Shown piece by piece: positions 51,715 to 61,367 of a stretch of DNA of 61,681 bases. The stretch spans positions 1-61,681 of the forward strand of contig JAIKZQ010000004.1 in assembly GCA_024682075.1 (NCBI GenBank), in the 5' to 3' direction. Positions within the stretch are counted from its first letter, which is position 1. Each line of letters begins with the position of its first letter. This DNA comes from Lachnospiraceae bacterium (lineage in GTDB: Bacteria > Bacillota > Clostridia > Lachnospirales > Lachnospiraceae). The notes beneath the pieces were generated by a model. It worked only from the letters and a program-made list of their open reading frames with translations, made no database searches and had not been told where the DNA came from. The position numbers and the translations under genes are program-made.

Positions 51715-52950
51715 TTACCCCGTCTTTACGGTGCTTCGCAGATGTGAAGTCTCCCCTTTATCTTTGCGGGCTTTTTTGTCAAGATACATCAGATCATCCG
51801 CCTGATGAAACAATTCGTCCGGATCAAAATCACCCTCACTGTACTTAAGCCCGCAGGCCATCACGCAAAAGACTTCGCCCTGTGTGTTTAATTCTTCGAG
51901 TGACTGCTTCCAGGCATCATATATTCTTTCAGCTTCTTTCTCTGTTACATTCACAGCTACCATTGCATATTCGTCGCCACCCATTCTGAAACCGAACACG
52001 TTATCAGTTGTCACCGCATGTATACTCTTTGCAGCCTTGATGATCAGTTCATCACCATACTCATGTCCGAAATTATCGTTGATGTACTTCAGATTATTTA
52101 CATCGAAATTGAACAGTGCAATGGATCCCGGGTTATTGAAACGATTCTCCTTAAGCATCATGTATTTGCCCTTATTGTACAGACCGGTAAGTTTGTCGTG
52201 TTCGGCTTCATACTGTGCTTCGCTTGCAGCATTCGATGCATTGATATTCATGATGACAACAGAAAACGCCCACACAAACAGTGCAAGCACTATCATCGAA
52301 TAAACATTCACCACAATATTTGAAAGAACATCACCATATTCATATGTCAGATAATTAAAGACATAGTACACAGGGAGAAAAAACGCCGGCGGGATCAAAA
52401 AGATTTTCGAGTTGATCTGCCGCTTTCTGTCAGTAAGTTCCGAAAGATTCCGGACCACAAGTCTGTATAATATAAATACTGTCCCAATATACACTATATT
52501 CAGAAGAATGCTTTGAACATCGGGAGGTATCACATGTTCAGCATCATTTTCCATAACGCTCTCGCCCGACAACGCATAGACCACGGCAAACATAAGGTAT
52601 AAAAAAATCACCAGTGATATATTGTGAGCTTGCACCCACCGTCCGACCAGCCATGAAAACAGAATTGTCAGTGCGATAAATATAAGGCCGCCGATCATGG
52701 ATACTGTTAATGCGTTCCAAGTCTCTCCTTCAATAAAAAGCCCACGAATAATTCCAACAATAACAGCTATGACAATCGATAACAGAAATATCGTAATAGG
52801 ATTGGTCACCAGAGCAATAAAGAAAAACTTGATCTTGCTTTGACCGTCCCTCAAAAAACACATTCTCAATGAAACATAAAACATAATTATGTAGAATATC
52901 ACGAAAACTATATCGAATATTTTGTTCAGTACACCTAATACATTTGTCAT
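51715..52950 (-). CDS. Membrane diguanylate cyclase (GGDEF)
   Basis: A 411-residue protein with seven or eight N-terminal membrane helices (about 1-230) and a GGDEF domain (about 245-400). The active-site motif reads RMGGDEYAMV and the domain begins DKLTGLYNKGKYM, so it should make c-di-GMP from two GTP. A canonical RxxD inhibitory site is not obvious. It lies six bases after the ABC ATPase gene and is likely the last gene of the LytTR-CPBP-M13-ABC operon. Confidence 0.9.
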   Translation of the reverse strand: MTNVLGVLNKIFDIVFVIFYIIMFYVSLRMCFLRDGQSKIKFFFIALVTNPITIFLLSIVIAVIVGIIRGLFIEGETWNALTVSMIGGLIFIALTILFSWLVGRWVQAHNISLVIFLYLMFAVVYALSGESVMENDAEHVIPPDVQSILLNIVYIGTVFILYRLVVRNLSELTDRKRQINSKIFLIPPAFFLPVYYVFNYLTYEYGDVLSNIVVNVYSMIVLALFVWAFSVVIMNINASNAASEAQYEAEHDKLTGLYNKGKYMMLKENRFNNPGSIALFNFDVNNLKYINDNFGHEYGDELIIKAAKSIHAVTTDNVFGFRMGGDEYAMVAVNVTEKEAERIYDAWKQSLEELNTQGEVFCVMACGLKYSEGDFDPDELFHQADDLMYLDKKARKDKGETSHLRSTVKTG

Positions 52951-52956
52951 ATTATC

Positions 52957-53631
52957 TCATCCTACAAGTTTTCCGCTGTCCAGCCTTATGATCCGGCTGC
53001 CGTATTCAGCTGTATCCATGGAATGGGTTACCTGAAGAATAGTAATTCCCTTCTCCTCATTGATCCGCTTAAAAAGCTCCATTATTTCAATGGTGGACTT
53101 ACTGTCAAGGTTGCCCGTAGGCTCGTCTGCAAGGAGTATCTCAGGCTCAGAGAGCACCGCTCTGGCAATTGACACTCTCTGCTGCTGTCCACCGGATAAC
53201 TGTGAAGGAATCTGTTTTCTCTTTTCGGTGAGTCCGGTTATCTCCAGGATCCCCTCAAGTTTCTCCTTATAGTTCGGAACATCCTTATGCGCCATTTTTA
53301 TGGGAAGAAGAATATTCTCCTCAACTGTCAGATTCTGAATAAGGTTGTAAAACTGGAAAATAAATCCGATTTTTGAAAGTCTAAGAGCCGACATCTCCGC
53401 TTCTTTCATGCCGGTCATTTTCTGACCGCAAATATATATATCACCCTCATAACTTGTATCAAGTCCCCCACAAAGGTAAAGAAGAGTTGACTTACCACTT
53501 CCCGACGCACCCATAAGCGAGCCGAACTCACCTTTATTTATCTCCAGGGATACATGATCCAAAACTCTATTAAGAGCTTCGCCGCTCCCGAATGTTTTGC
53601 TGACATTATCAACCTTTAATACCGTTTCCAT
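52957..53631 (-). CDS. ABC transporter ATP-binding protein (LolD/MacB type)
   Basis: A 224-residue ATPase: Walker A GASGSGKST, signature LSGGQQQR, Walker B ILLADEPTGNLD, H-loop VTHSMD. It powers the FtsX-type permease encoded 12 bases upstream. Systems of this form export peptides or sense and remove antimicrobial peptides. A ribosome-binding site AAGGGGG precedes the ATG. Confidence 0.94.
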   Translation of the reverse strand: METVLKVDNVSKTFGSGEALNRVLDHVSLEINKGEFGSLMGASGSGKSTLLYLCGGLDTSYEGDIYICGQKMTGMKEAEMSALRLSKIGFIFQFYNLIQNLTVEENILLPIKMAHKDVPNYKEKLEGILEITGLTEKRKQIPSQLSGGQQQRVSIARAVLSEPEILLADEPTGNLDSKSTIEIMELFKRINEEKGITILQVTHSMDTAEYGSRIIRLDSGKLVG

Positions 53632-53643
53632 TACATATCCCCC

Positions 53644-56070
53644 TTACTCGTACTTCATTTCCATGGCAGTGTTCATTTTCTTTATACTTTTTACAGGTGA
53701 CATCGCTGTGATCATGGTAACACCCCAGAGACTTAACAGACTGATAAACATGATCTCATATCTCGGCACTATAATAATTCCCGTATCGGACAATACAAAT
53801 ATACGCTCAACAAGAAGTGTGACAGGTACACATAGGCACGCTGACACAATTACGGATATACCAAAGAGAAGCCCGTTCTCCGTAAGGATCATCCTGATGA
53901 TATCCCGCTTGGGGCATGCACACGAGTGGAGCATCGCGTACTCCTTCTTTCGGCTCGCAAATCCTATAATCTGATTTCCGGATATGCCAATTAATGTAAG
54001 ACCGATTGCCGCCGCCATTACGCCGGCTAAGATGAGCGTGACTGTGCCACCGTCTTTATTTAAATCTGCAATATATTCCGCTCTTGTCTTAACAATTTCG
54101 CCGCCTATCAAAGAATTCTCGATATCGACTTTTACTTTATCAGGATCATCCGCAGAAATAATAATACAGGATACTTCATCGGTATAAAGCTCGTTGTACA
54201 GTTTCTCGTTTAAGATAATCGTTCCCGCCCCGAGAAATCTGTTATACTGCGTAACTGCGACAACAGTAAGAGTCCTTGTTCTGGGAAAGATACCGTTATT
54301 GTGAAAAACCACTTCCAGTGTATCCCCGGGCTTAATGTCAAGTATGGCGGCTTTCTGGATATCGATGATCACTTCATTCTCACCTATCTCACTTGGAAGA
54401 TGGCCGAACTCAAGATACCTGTCTGTCTTTGGCAAAGCCATGACACTAAAATCATTACTCTTGCCGTTTATGGATACTGCATCAAAAACTTCGTAAATAT
54501 ACTCAACTTCATTTACTCCGTCCAATTCATTAAGGTATTCATACTTTGCAGTTCGTAACATCCCCTCCTGAACGACTATATCAGCATCATACGCAGGTCG
54601 CTTTACTGTCTCGACAATGGAACTGCCTATAACAAAGATCGCAGCCGATGCAGTAATTGCGGCAACTGCCAGAACGGCATTGCTCGAATTGGGTTTCTTA
54701 CTTCCTGTTTCAAATGAAGCAAGCTCGGCAACAGGCATTTTGAGTTTTCCAAAATATTTAGAAAGTGCGAGGGTTATCTTCTTTACTATGAACTGTATCG
54801 ATAAACCACCGCCCAATATCATAAGGAGTATGGACACAATGGATACCGGGAGATTTTTTATGGTAAATGCAAGGCAAAATCCTCCAATAATAAACATAAA
54901 TCCCAAAATTGTCTTAGCAAAAGAAACCCTGTATTCACCATCCCTGCTGTCGAAAATAATATCTCTTATGGACGTTTTAACAGCTTTAAGAATCTCCTTG
55001 AGAGGAACGATGATCTGAATCAGGAGTGCACCCAGCATAACAAGACCGCACTTAACAAAATTAGCATGACCGATATCAGACTTGACTCCTGACATATTGC
55101 CAAGCCAGGTCAGTATAAATCTTCTTGAAACGAGATAGATCAGAAATGCGATTATACTACCTGCAATTCCATAGATAATATTTTCCGCAATAAGAATAAA
55201 CGTTGTCTTTCGCATGGACATACCAATGCTTCGAAGTGTACCGATCACGGACATACGCTCAACAACGATCTTCTCAACAAAACTGATCGTTACGAATATC
55301 ACAAGGACAAATACAAGAACAAATACAAGATACAAAATGTATGTTATATTCCTGAACAATTCCCGATATGCTTCAGGCATATATGCGGGAGTAACTACGA
55401 CATTCGGATGATTTTCCGCCATGAACCTTTCAAACTCATCCCTGTCATTGTCATCAACGCCAAGGACGCCGATTGTATATGTATCTTTACCGAGAATCCT
55501 GCTGCATTCATCGGCATTTATATATCCCGACATATCACCAAGAAATGATTCGTTATCGTAAATATTTACAACAGTGAGAGATACAGGATTATCTTCATAA
55601 TCATAAACCGTAAGCTCATCACCGATTTCATATCCGTATTTTTCACTGTATTTTTGGCTTATGGCAACTTCACCTTCGCCGGGTTCGTTTTCCATCTGAA
55701 GACATTCAAGACTTCTTGCCTTCTCGGGATCACTGAATGTATAGAGATTTATCGTCTCGGTAATTGCGTAATTATACAGTTCCTCACTTCTTGTAATCTC
55801 TCTCTTTTTAACAGTACCTCTGCCTACGAATTCCAAAGGAACCGTTCCTTCAAAAAGTTCACCGGTAACACCACCCGGTCCGAAATAAGCAACAAGATAA
55901 TCGCCTTCTCCAACATATGCCTTACCGAAATCTTTGAAAACATCACCTATACCGTTGCCAAGATCAAGAGCAAGGAACCCCGCAAAACACGCTACGATCA
56001 TGCAAAGAAGGATGACGATAAGTCTTCCGGGCTTGGCAAATATATTTTTCATCAAATATGTAAATAACAT
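53644..56070 (-). CDS. FtsX-like ABC transporter permease (duplicated MacB/SalY type)
   Basis: An 808-residue permease with one N-terminal helix, an extracellular domain (about 45-250), three helices (about 255-355), a central pair of helices (about 385-430), a second extracellular domain (about 505-650) and three final helices. The motif LRSIGMSMRKTTFILIAEN, typical of FtsX domains, follows the first helix, and its match HSCACPKRDIIRMILTENG follows the late helix. It is in one operon with M13 and CPBP peptidases, suggesting peptide handling. RBS GAGGAGG. Confidence 0.92.
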   Translation of the reverse strand: MLFTYLMKNIFAKPGRLIVILLCMIVACFAGFLALDLGNGIGDVFKDFGKAYVGEGDYLVAYFGPGGVTGELFEGTVPLEFVGRGTVKKREITRSEELYNYAITETINLYTFSDPEKARSLECLQMENEPGEGEVAISQKYSEKYGYEIGDELTVYDYEDNPVSLTVVNIYDNESFLGDMSGYINADECSRILGKDTYTIGVLGVDDNDRDEFERFMAENHPNVVVTPAYMPEAYRELFRNITYILYLVFVLVFVLVIFVTISFVEKIVVERMSVIGTLRSIGMSMRKTTFILIAENIIYGIAGSIIAFLIYLVSRRFILTWLGNMSGVKSDIGHANFVKCGLVMLGALLIQIIVPLKEILKAVKTSIRDIIFDSRDGEYRVSFAKTILGFMFIIGGFCLAFTIKNLPVSIVSILLMILGGGLSIQFIVKKITLALSKYFGKLKMPVAELASFETGSKKPNSSNAVLAVAAITASAAIFVIGSSIVETVKRPAYDADIVVQEGMLRTAKYEYLNELDGVNEVEYIYEVFDAVSINGKSNDFSVMALPKTDRYLEFGHLPSEIGENEVIIDIQKAAILDIKPGDTLEVVFHNNGIFPRTRTLTVVAVTQYNRFLGAGTIILNEKLYNELYTDEVSCIIISADDPDKVKVDIENSLIGGEIVKTRAEYIADLNKDGGTVTLILAGVMAAAIGLTLIGISGNQIIGFASRKKEYAMLHSCACPKRDIIRMILTENGLLFGISVIVSACLCVPVTLLVERIFVLSDTGIIIVPRYEIMFISLLSLWGVTMITAMSPVKSIKKMNTAMEMKYE

Positions 56071-56073
56071 GAC

Positions 56074-58083
56074 TTACCACCTCCTCACGCGCCTGTCAGG
56101 CTCAACGTACATAGGGTCACCCTCTTTGACATCGTATATCTCATAATATTCATCAAAGCAGGCTACAACCGCATTGACTCTGACGCAGTCAGGTGAATGT
56201 GGATCCGTCTCCAAAAGTCCTTTGGCATAGGTATCGGATGTAAGGGAACTCCATACATGAGCATAGCTTTCAAATACAATCTTCTGAGAATCGAGATCTC
56301 CGGCAATTGCAAGCACGCACTGAAGTCCGCTGATGTCGGCAAAGTTTTCTCCGAGAGTGAGTTTGCCGTCTACATGGGATCCAAGGACGGTAAATGAACT
56401 GTAATACTCAATTGCAATCTCCTGTTTTTCTATAAATGCCTCAATATCAGATTCAGGCATGGCATCGGGAGAATAATTGCCATATGCATCAAACAGTACT
56501 CCGTCGCTGTCAAATGCATGGGAAATCTCATGACCTAAAATCGAACCGATAGCACCGAGATTCCACGCATAATCTGCATCCGGGTCAAACAGTCTCTCGT
56601 TTATTATCGCCGCCGTAATCACAATGGAATTAGCGTCGCTGACATAACATGCGTTAACGGTAATGGGACTCATATAGTCAAAACCGTTATATGTGTTTTC
56701 CTCAAAAAGAGTGTCAAAGATTTTCTGCTGAGTGTATGCTGTAAAACTGTAGAGTGTCTGCAATAGCGTATCCTTAAAAAGTCTTCCTTCCTCAGGATTA
56801 ACTTCCCGTTTTTCACCGCATCCGATAAAGAATGTCATGTTATCAAGTTTTTCCGTAAGATAATCCTTGCCATCATCGCTAAGCCAGTCGGCATTGTTAA
56901 TGAGCACTCTGTACTCATCAACCATATCGTTACACATCCTTGTGATTATCTCTTTATCCTCATCAGAAAAATATATATCGGCATAAATATCACTGATCAT
57001 GGCATCCATATATTTGGTGACCACAGTAACTGCCATTTCATCAGGTGTAAATCCGTCTATACCTGTCTGAGTATATTCGCCGGGAAGCAGGGAAGATTGA
57101 TTATCAAGAAATGATATAAGTGCAATGTCCTTCCACTCACGGATATGATCATCGGTTACAAGAGAATCTATTTCCCATAAAAGTCCGGGATCAGGTATGG
57201 CGACTTTGTCAGGGAGTTCTCCGTCATATCCGATAGAATAGAGAAGTTCTTCGTAAGTAAGATTCAAAAGATGTTCCTCGCACTCTTCTCTTGTATAGAT
57301 ATTAAACATCTCAAAATATTCTTTATCACCGCTCAATATGGCAGGGTCTGCACTGCCTGCCAGGTCGTAATATAAATAGATGATATTATTTGCTCTTTCC
57401 TTGGCATCATCTATCGAAACGCCGGCAAGATTTAAATATGTATCAAAACCGTCTCTGTATGATACAGCTTTAATGTCGGATTCTTTTATCTCAGAAAAAT
57501 CCGCAAGGGGACTAAGAGAAAAGAATATAACATTCTCACTCGTATCAAAAATATTGCTTGTGGCACTTCCTGATATAAAAGTCTGAAGTCCGTAATCTTT
57601 GGCAAGATCATGCCACATATTTACAAGATCTTCTTTGTTTTCTACGGATTCTATCCTGTTTATAATGCTTTCAACAAATTCCGTATCGGATTCTTCGAAA
57701 ACAGACTTATCCTCCACAGCCTGATATGTGAGGTTATACAGTTCACGTATCATCTGTTCATTGCTTCCAAGCTCGTATTCTTCACCACTGTCCACAATGT
57801 CTCTGATGATTCCCTCAACCTGCTCACTTGTTTCCTCAGAAATAAGTCCAAAGGTGCTGATTATTTGCTGATTATCTTTCAAATCCATATCCATGATTTC
57901 GGCGGCATTTATATATCCGTAAAAATCATTGGCGGGAGTAAGTGAATCTATACCGTTTTCACTTTCGGTTACTGCCGCAACCCCGGTACCTGCCATTTCG
58001 GCCGGGGAAGCATTACTTCCGCATCCCGTCAGAATAAGGCATCCCGCAAGCAGTAAACAGCCGATTTTTTCAGTTCTTCGCAT
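56074..58083 (-). CDS. M13 (neprilysin-like) metallopeptidase lipoprotein
   Basis: A 669-residue peptidase of family M13. The signal peptide ends CLILTGC. The zinc motif is LGHEISHAFD (HExxH) with the ENFADISGL glutamate downstream, and INERLFDPDADYAWN and RVNAVV(A)CFDEYYEIY (the family's late C-terminal residues) follow the usual order. M13 enzymes cut small extracellular peptides. It lies between CPBP protease and ABC permease genes; the stop of the CPBP gene and this start are one base apart, so they are translationally coupled. It could process or destroy a signal peptide. Confidence 0.93.
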   Translation of the reverse strand: MRRTEKIGCLLLAGCLILTGCGSNASPAEMAGTGVAAVTESENGIDSLTPANDFYGYINAAEIMDMDLKDNQQIISTFGLISEETSEQVEGIIRDIVDSGEEYELGSNEQMIRELYNLTYQAVEDKSVFEESDTEFVESIINRIESVENKEDLVNMWHDLAKDYGLQTFISGSATSNIFDTSENVIFFSLSPLADFSEIKESDIKAVSYRDGFDTYLNLAGVSIDDAKERANNIIYLYYDLAGSADPAILSGDKEYFEMFNIYTREECEEHLLNLTYEELLYSIGYDGELPDKVAIPDPGLLWEIDSLVTDDHIREWKDIALISFLDNQSSLLPGEYTQTGIDGFTPDEMAVTVVTKYMDAMISDIYADIYFSDEDKEIITRMCNDMVDEYRVLINNADWLSDDGKDYLTEKLDNMTFFIGCGEKREVNPEEGRLFKDTLLQTLYSFTAYTQQKIFDTLFEENTYNGFDYMSPITVNACYVSDANSIVITAAIINERLFDPDADYAWNLGAIGSILGHEISHAFDSDGVLFDAYGNYSPDAMPESDIEAFIEKQEIAIEYYSSFTVLGSHVDGKLTLGENFADISGLQCVLAIAGDLDSQKIVFESYAHVWSSLTSDTYAKGLLETDPHSPDCVRVNAVVACFDEYYEIYDVKEGDPMYVEPDRRVRRW

Positions 58084-58084
58084 A

Positions 58085-58918
58085 CTACCAGTTACTCCTC
58101 ATCTCATCGAAGTTAATTGTTTTAACTACCTTTTTCCAAAGCACGATCAGGATAACAACCAATACTACAGACTCCAGAGAATAAAAGACGATTGCCGTCT
58201 TCCCTGCAAAACCCGTCTGAACATATCCGGTTCCGATATTGTCATTCTCCATCACAAATATTGTGTTGCAAAGAAGAGGAAGGAAGTCATATATGGCGTG
58301 GGCTATGGCACATCCCCATACATTACGGGTCTTCCAGTAAAGTATGACAAGACACACTCCCCAAAGGCCTGCACTGATTGTTTTGGTAACAGCAGAAGTA
58401 AGAAGCAATGAGTCTGAAATATCCGCCCCCATAACATGAACATAACCGAAGAACAAGCTTCCCAAAACTGCAGAAACTGCAAAAACCCATTTCTTATCAC
58501 GGAATGCATATATAAATCCATCACATATGATCGCTCTGAATGCAAGTTCTTCAAAAAGTCCGACACCCAGACATGCAAATGCCAAAGATATGATCTTTAT
58601 ATACCAGCCTTCAACCAGAGGCGCCTTCTGATACACCGCAACAACAGCTGCAAGCACTGCCAGAATACCGGCAAAAATGATAATTCCGAGTAAATACTTC
58701 AGAATATATCCCGTTGTTTTTTCGCAGCTTTTAAATGTTTTTTCTTCGGAGATCAGATACAGGAACATGCACATGGCGAATGCAAGAATATACCTGAATA
58801 CCCCTGCGGCAAAAATATCATCAGGGTCCATCAGTTTTATTCCGCCCACACCGACTAACTGTGCAATGATCAATGTTATCAGCGGTTTTTTCCTTAAAAA
58901 TGTCAGTACCTTTGTCAT
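58085..58918 (-). CDS. CPBP-family intramembrane metalloprotease
   Basis: A 277-residue protein with about eight membrane helices. It has the CPBP (Abi/Rce1) motifs FEELAFRAII (EExxxR), FGYVHVMG (FxxxH) and CAIAHAIYDFL (HxxxN/D type). Members cleave prenylated or signal peptides and are often near bacteriocin or quorum peptide genes. It is preceded by GGGAGGA and starts 36 bases downstream of the LytTR response-regulator gene. Confidence 0.9.
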   Translation of the reverse strand: MTKVLTFLRKKPLITLIIAQLVGVGGIKLMDPDDIFAAGVFRYILAFAMCMFLYLISEEKTFKSCEKTTGYILKYLLGIIIFAGILAVLAAVVAVYQKAPLVEGWYIKIISLAFACLGVGLFEELAFRAIICDGFIYAFRDKKWVFAVSAVLGSLFFGYVHVMGADISDSLLLTSAVTKTISAGLWGVCLVILYWKTRNVWGCAIAHAIYDFLPLLCNTIFVMENDNIGTGYVQTGFAGKTAIVFYSLESVVLVVILIVLWKKVVKTINFDEMRSNW

Positions 58919-58954
58919 CGAAATAATCCTCCCTCTTTTTATCCCTTTAAGTCA

Positions 58955-59650
58955 CTATTCGGTGATAAATTCAATATATTTTGCGGTAACGAAATCTTTC
59001 TTTGCTTTGGGCAGTGTATATGTGCTGCCGTCTGTCATTAATACATTTGCCCCGCTTATTTTTTCAATATATCTGATATTAACCAGAAGCCCCCTTCTCA
59101 ATTCGACAAATCCGTTCCCAAACTGTTTTGCCACATCCGAAAAATTGATATGAACGCGTTCTGTATTGCCATTCTGGGTATATATAACGGTGTAATGCTT
59201 GTCACTTTCTACCCTGACCACTTTCTCGGAATGGAAAACGTGAATGTCTTTATTGGCGTTTATCACTATCGGAACAGAATATTGGGAAGACAGACGAAGG
59301 CTCACCCTTGCAAACGCTTTTACTATATCTGCTTCCTCACATGGTTTTACGAGATAATCGACTGCCTGTACCTTGAATGCTTCAATAGCATGATCAGTGC
59401 TGGTAGTACAGAATATGATCTGTGTTTCAGGAGATAATTCCTTTACCTCCCTCGCAATGTCAACGCCGTTTTCTTTTTCAAGATAAATATCCTGAAATAC
59501 TATTGAATAAACATTACCTTTTTTAATACTGTCTATAAGTTCGGTTCCGGTACTGAAATAACGCATCTCCAGATCATCGGTTATATCCATAAGTGAAAAT
59601 TTTATTTTTTCGGCATCGGCTTTTGTGTCATCACAAATTGCAATAAGCAT
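58955..59650 (-). CDS. LytTR-family response regulator (AgrA/ComE-like)
   Basis: A 231-residue two-component regulator. The receiver domain (1-125) has the acidic pair ICDD, the phosphorylated aspartate in VFQDIYLEKENG and the KPCEEADI lysine. The C-terminal LytTR domain (about 130-231) has KVVRVESDKHYTVIYT and RRGLLVNIRYIEKI. It most likely responds to the divergent GHKL kinase and controls the operon downstream of itself. RBS AAAGGAGG. Confidence 0.93.
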   Translation of the reverse strand: MLIAICDDTKADAEKIKFSLMDITDDLEMRYFSTGTELIDSIKKGNVYSIVFQDIYLEKENGVDIAREVKELSPETQIIFCTTSTDHAIEAFKVQAVDYLVKPCEEADIVKAFARVSLRLSSQYSVPIVINANKDIHVFHSEKVVRVESDKHYTVIYTQNGNTERVHINFSDVAKQFGNGFVELRRGLLVNIRYIEKISGANVLMTDGSTYTLPKAKKDFVTAKYIEFITE

Positions 59651-59706
59651 AAAAAGCCTCCTTTCATGATTTTTTTAACACGGTTTATATTTTTATATTC
59701 AATAAG

Positions 59707-59736
59707 TGCACGAATCATCCAAAATAATGCACGAAA
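59707..59736. promoter_or_regulatory. Candidate LytTR operator: 9-bp direct repeat at 21-bp spacing
   Basis: TGCACGAAT at 59707-59715 and TGCACGAAA at 59728-59736 repeat at an exact 21-bp period, i.e. two helical turns on one DNA face. LytTR proteins bind such 9-bp direct repeats separated by 12-13 bases. It lies between the divergent RR and HK genes. Confidence 0.6.
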
Positions 59737-59837
59737 TGATTTTGGTGATAAACTTAACCGGCACACATTTATATGATAAAATATCTGACATTGAGAGAAA
59801 ATATCTATATTTTCGTTCAACGAGGGGATAAACGATC

Positions 59838-61226
59838 ATGACAGAAACCGTCCGTAATTTTACAGTATGGGAAGCGGTACTTCATGCTTTCTTAAATTCT
59901 TTTCCGTACATGGTGCTCGCGCTGTATTCTTTTAAAGATCACTGGCGCTTTGGCAAAAAGGTTACCATTTCAGTCTTGACAGTTGCCGTAATATTACAGA
60001 TGATTCTTGTACCCATATCACTTTTTTCAGGAAAACAGGCTGTCTTTGATATTATTTTATCTGTAATACATGTCGTTTTCTTTTTCTCCGTGGTAAAAGA
60101 TCATATCGGAAAGCTGATTTTTTCCGTCCTTGTACTGACCAATCTGGGTACACTGGTTGTTGTATGTGCCAAGTGCCTTGAGGGTTTCTTTTTCCCCGAG
60201 CTTGCTCTGCTCAAATATCATTATACCAATCAGATATTTACTTTAATTATGCTTATTATTATTGTGCCTGTGGTTTATTTCTTTATTTTCAAGGATATGT
60301 CTTCTCCCACTTCCGACACAGACGAGAACTCTGAAAACGCGGACGTAAGCGGATACATGTGGCATTATCTTTGGCTGATTCCGGCAGTCTTTTATCTTAT
60401 CTGGATGTTTGTTTCATATTCGGGAGGACATTCCATCACGGAAAACCGAATGAATCCCGTCAATGCACTGTACCTGCTGCTTATTGATGCAGGTTCGGTT
60501 CTGATTTACAGGATCATCATTAAAACAGTACAGCTTTATGAAAAAAATGCGACTCTTCAGGCGGAAAATCACGTTCTCTCAATCCAGAGAATGCAGTACA
60601 ACAGTCTTAACGAGCGTCTTGAAAACATGAGACGTACAAGACATGATCTCCGTCATCATACAGCGCTGCTCAAACAAATAAGAGACAACAAAGATTTTGA
60701 TGCACTTGATGAACTGATCAATTCATATACCGAAAAAAATCTCCTTAACCAGCCCCTTGTATGCTGTGAAAATGAGACGGTAAATGTAATTTTGGCTCTC
60801 TATTCGGAAACCGCTTATAACAATGACATTTCCTTTTCCATAAAAGCCAATATACCGAATGACATTTTTGTTTCTAAAGAAGATTTATCCGTGATGTTTG
60901 GAAATATACTTGAGAATGCAACAGATGCATGCAAAGAAGTGGAATGTAACAGATTCATCAATTTAAACGCTACATATAAAACAACAGCAAGTGGAACACC
61001 GTCCCTCACTCTTATTGTCAAAAACAATTACGCCACGGAACCTTCCGTATCTGATACGGGAGTATTCCATTCAACAAAACATGCCGGCGACGGTATCGGA
61101 ATCAGTTCTGTAAAGAGAACCGTAAAAAAATACGATGGTGCCTGCACATTTAATCATGAAAACGGTACATTTACCGTCTCTGTTGTTTTGTATGCAACAG
61201 GTAACAGTTCGGAAAACATTATTTAA
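59838..61226 (+). CDS. GHKL sensor histidine kinase (AgrC-like)
   Basis: A 462-residue kinase with six N-terminal membrane helices (about 1-225), a coiled linker, a dimerisation helix with the phospho-acceptor in RRTRHDLRHHTALL, and a GHKL ATPase domain with GNILENATDA (N box) and HAGDGIGISSVKRTV (G box). It is of the AgrC/ComD class that detects peptides. It diverges from its presumed response-regulator gene. RBS CGAGGGG. Confidence 0.93.
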   Translation: MTETVRNFTVWEAVLHAFLNSFPYMVLALYSFKDHWRFGKKVTISVLTVAVILQMILVPISLFSGKQAVFDIILSVIHVVFFFSVVKDHIGKLIFSVLVLTNLGTLVVVCAKCLEGFFFPELALLKYHYTNQIFTLIMLIIIVPVVYFFIFKDMSSPTSDTDENSENADVSGYMWHYLWLIPAVFYLIWMFVSYSGGHSITENRMNPVNALYLLLIDAGSVLIYRIIIKTVQLYEKNATLQAENHVLSIQRMQYNSLNERLENMRRTRHDLRHHTALLKQIRDNKDFDALDELINSYTEKNLLNQPLVCCENETVNVILALYSETAYNNDISFSIKANIPNDIFVSKEDLSVMFGNILENATDACKEVECNRFINLNATYKTTASGTPSLTLIVKNNYATEPSVSDTGVFHSTKHAGDGIGISSVKRTVKKYDGACTFNHENGTFTVSVVLYATGNSSENII

Positions 61227-61270
61227 CAAAACTAAGAACGAACTCGTTCGAATATGAACCGCATGTACAT

Positions 61271-61313
61271 AAAAAAAACAGAAACGGCTTCATGCCGATT
61301 CTGTTTTTTTAGG
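61271..61313. terminator. Bidirectional terminator between the kinase and S41 peptidase genes
   Basis: CAGAA-ACGGC and GCCG-ATTCTG form the stem with a TTCAT loop, flanked by A8 on the left and T7 on the right, so it works on both strands. Confidence 0.85.
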
Positions 61314-61367
61314 TCTTTTTTATGAGTTCTCCGGAAAGAACGGTAAATATGTCGATTTTAAAGAAAA

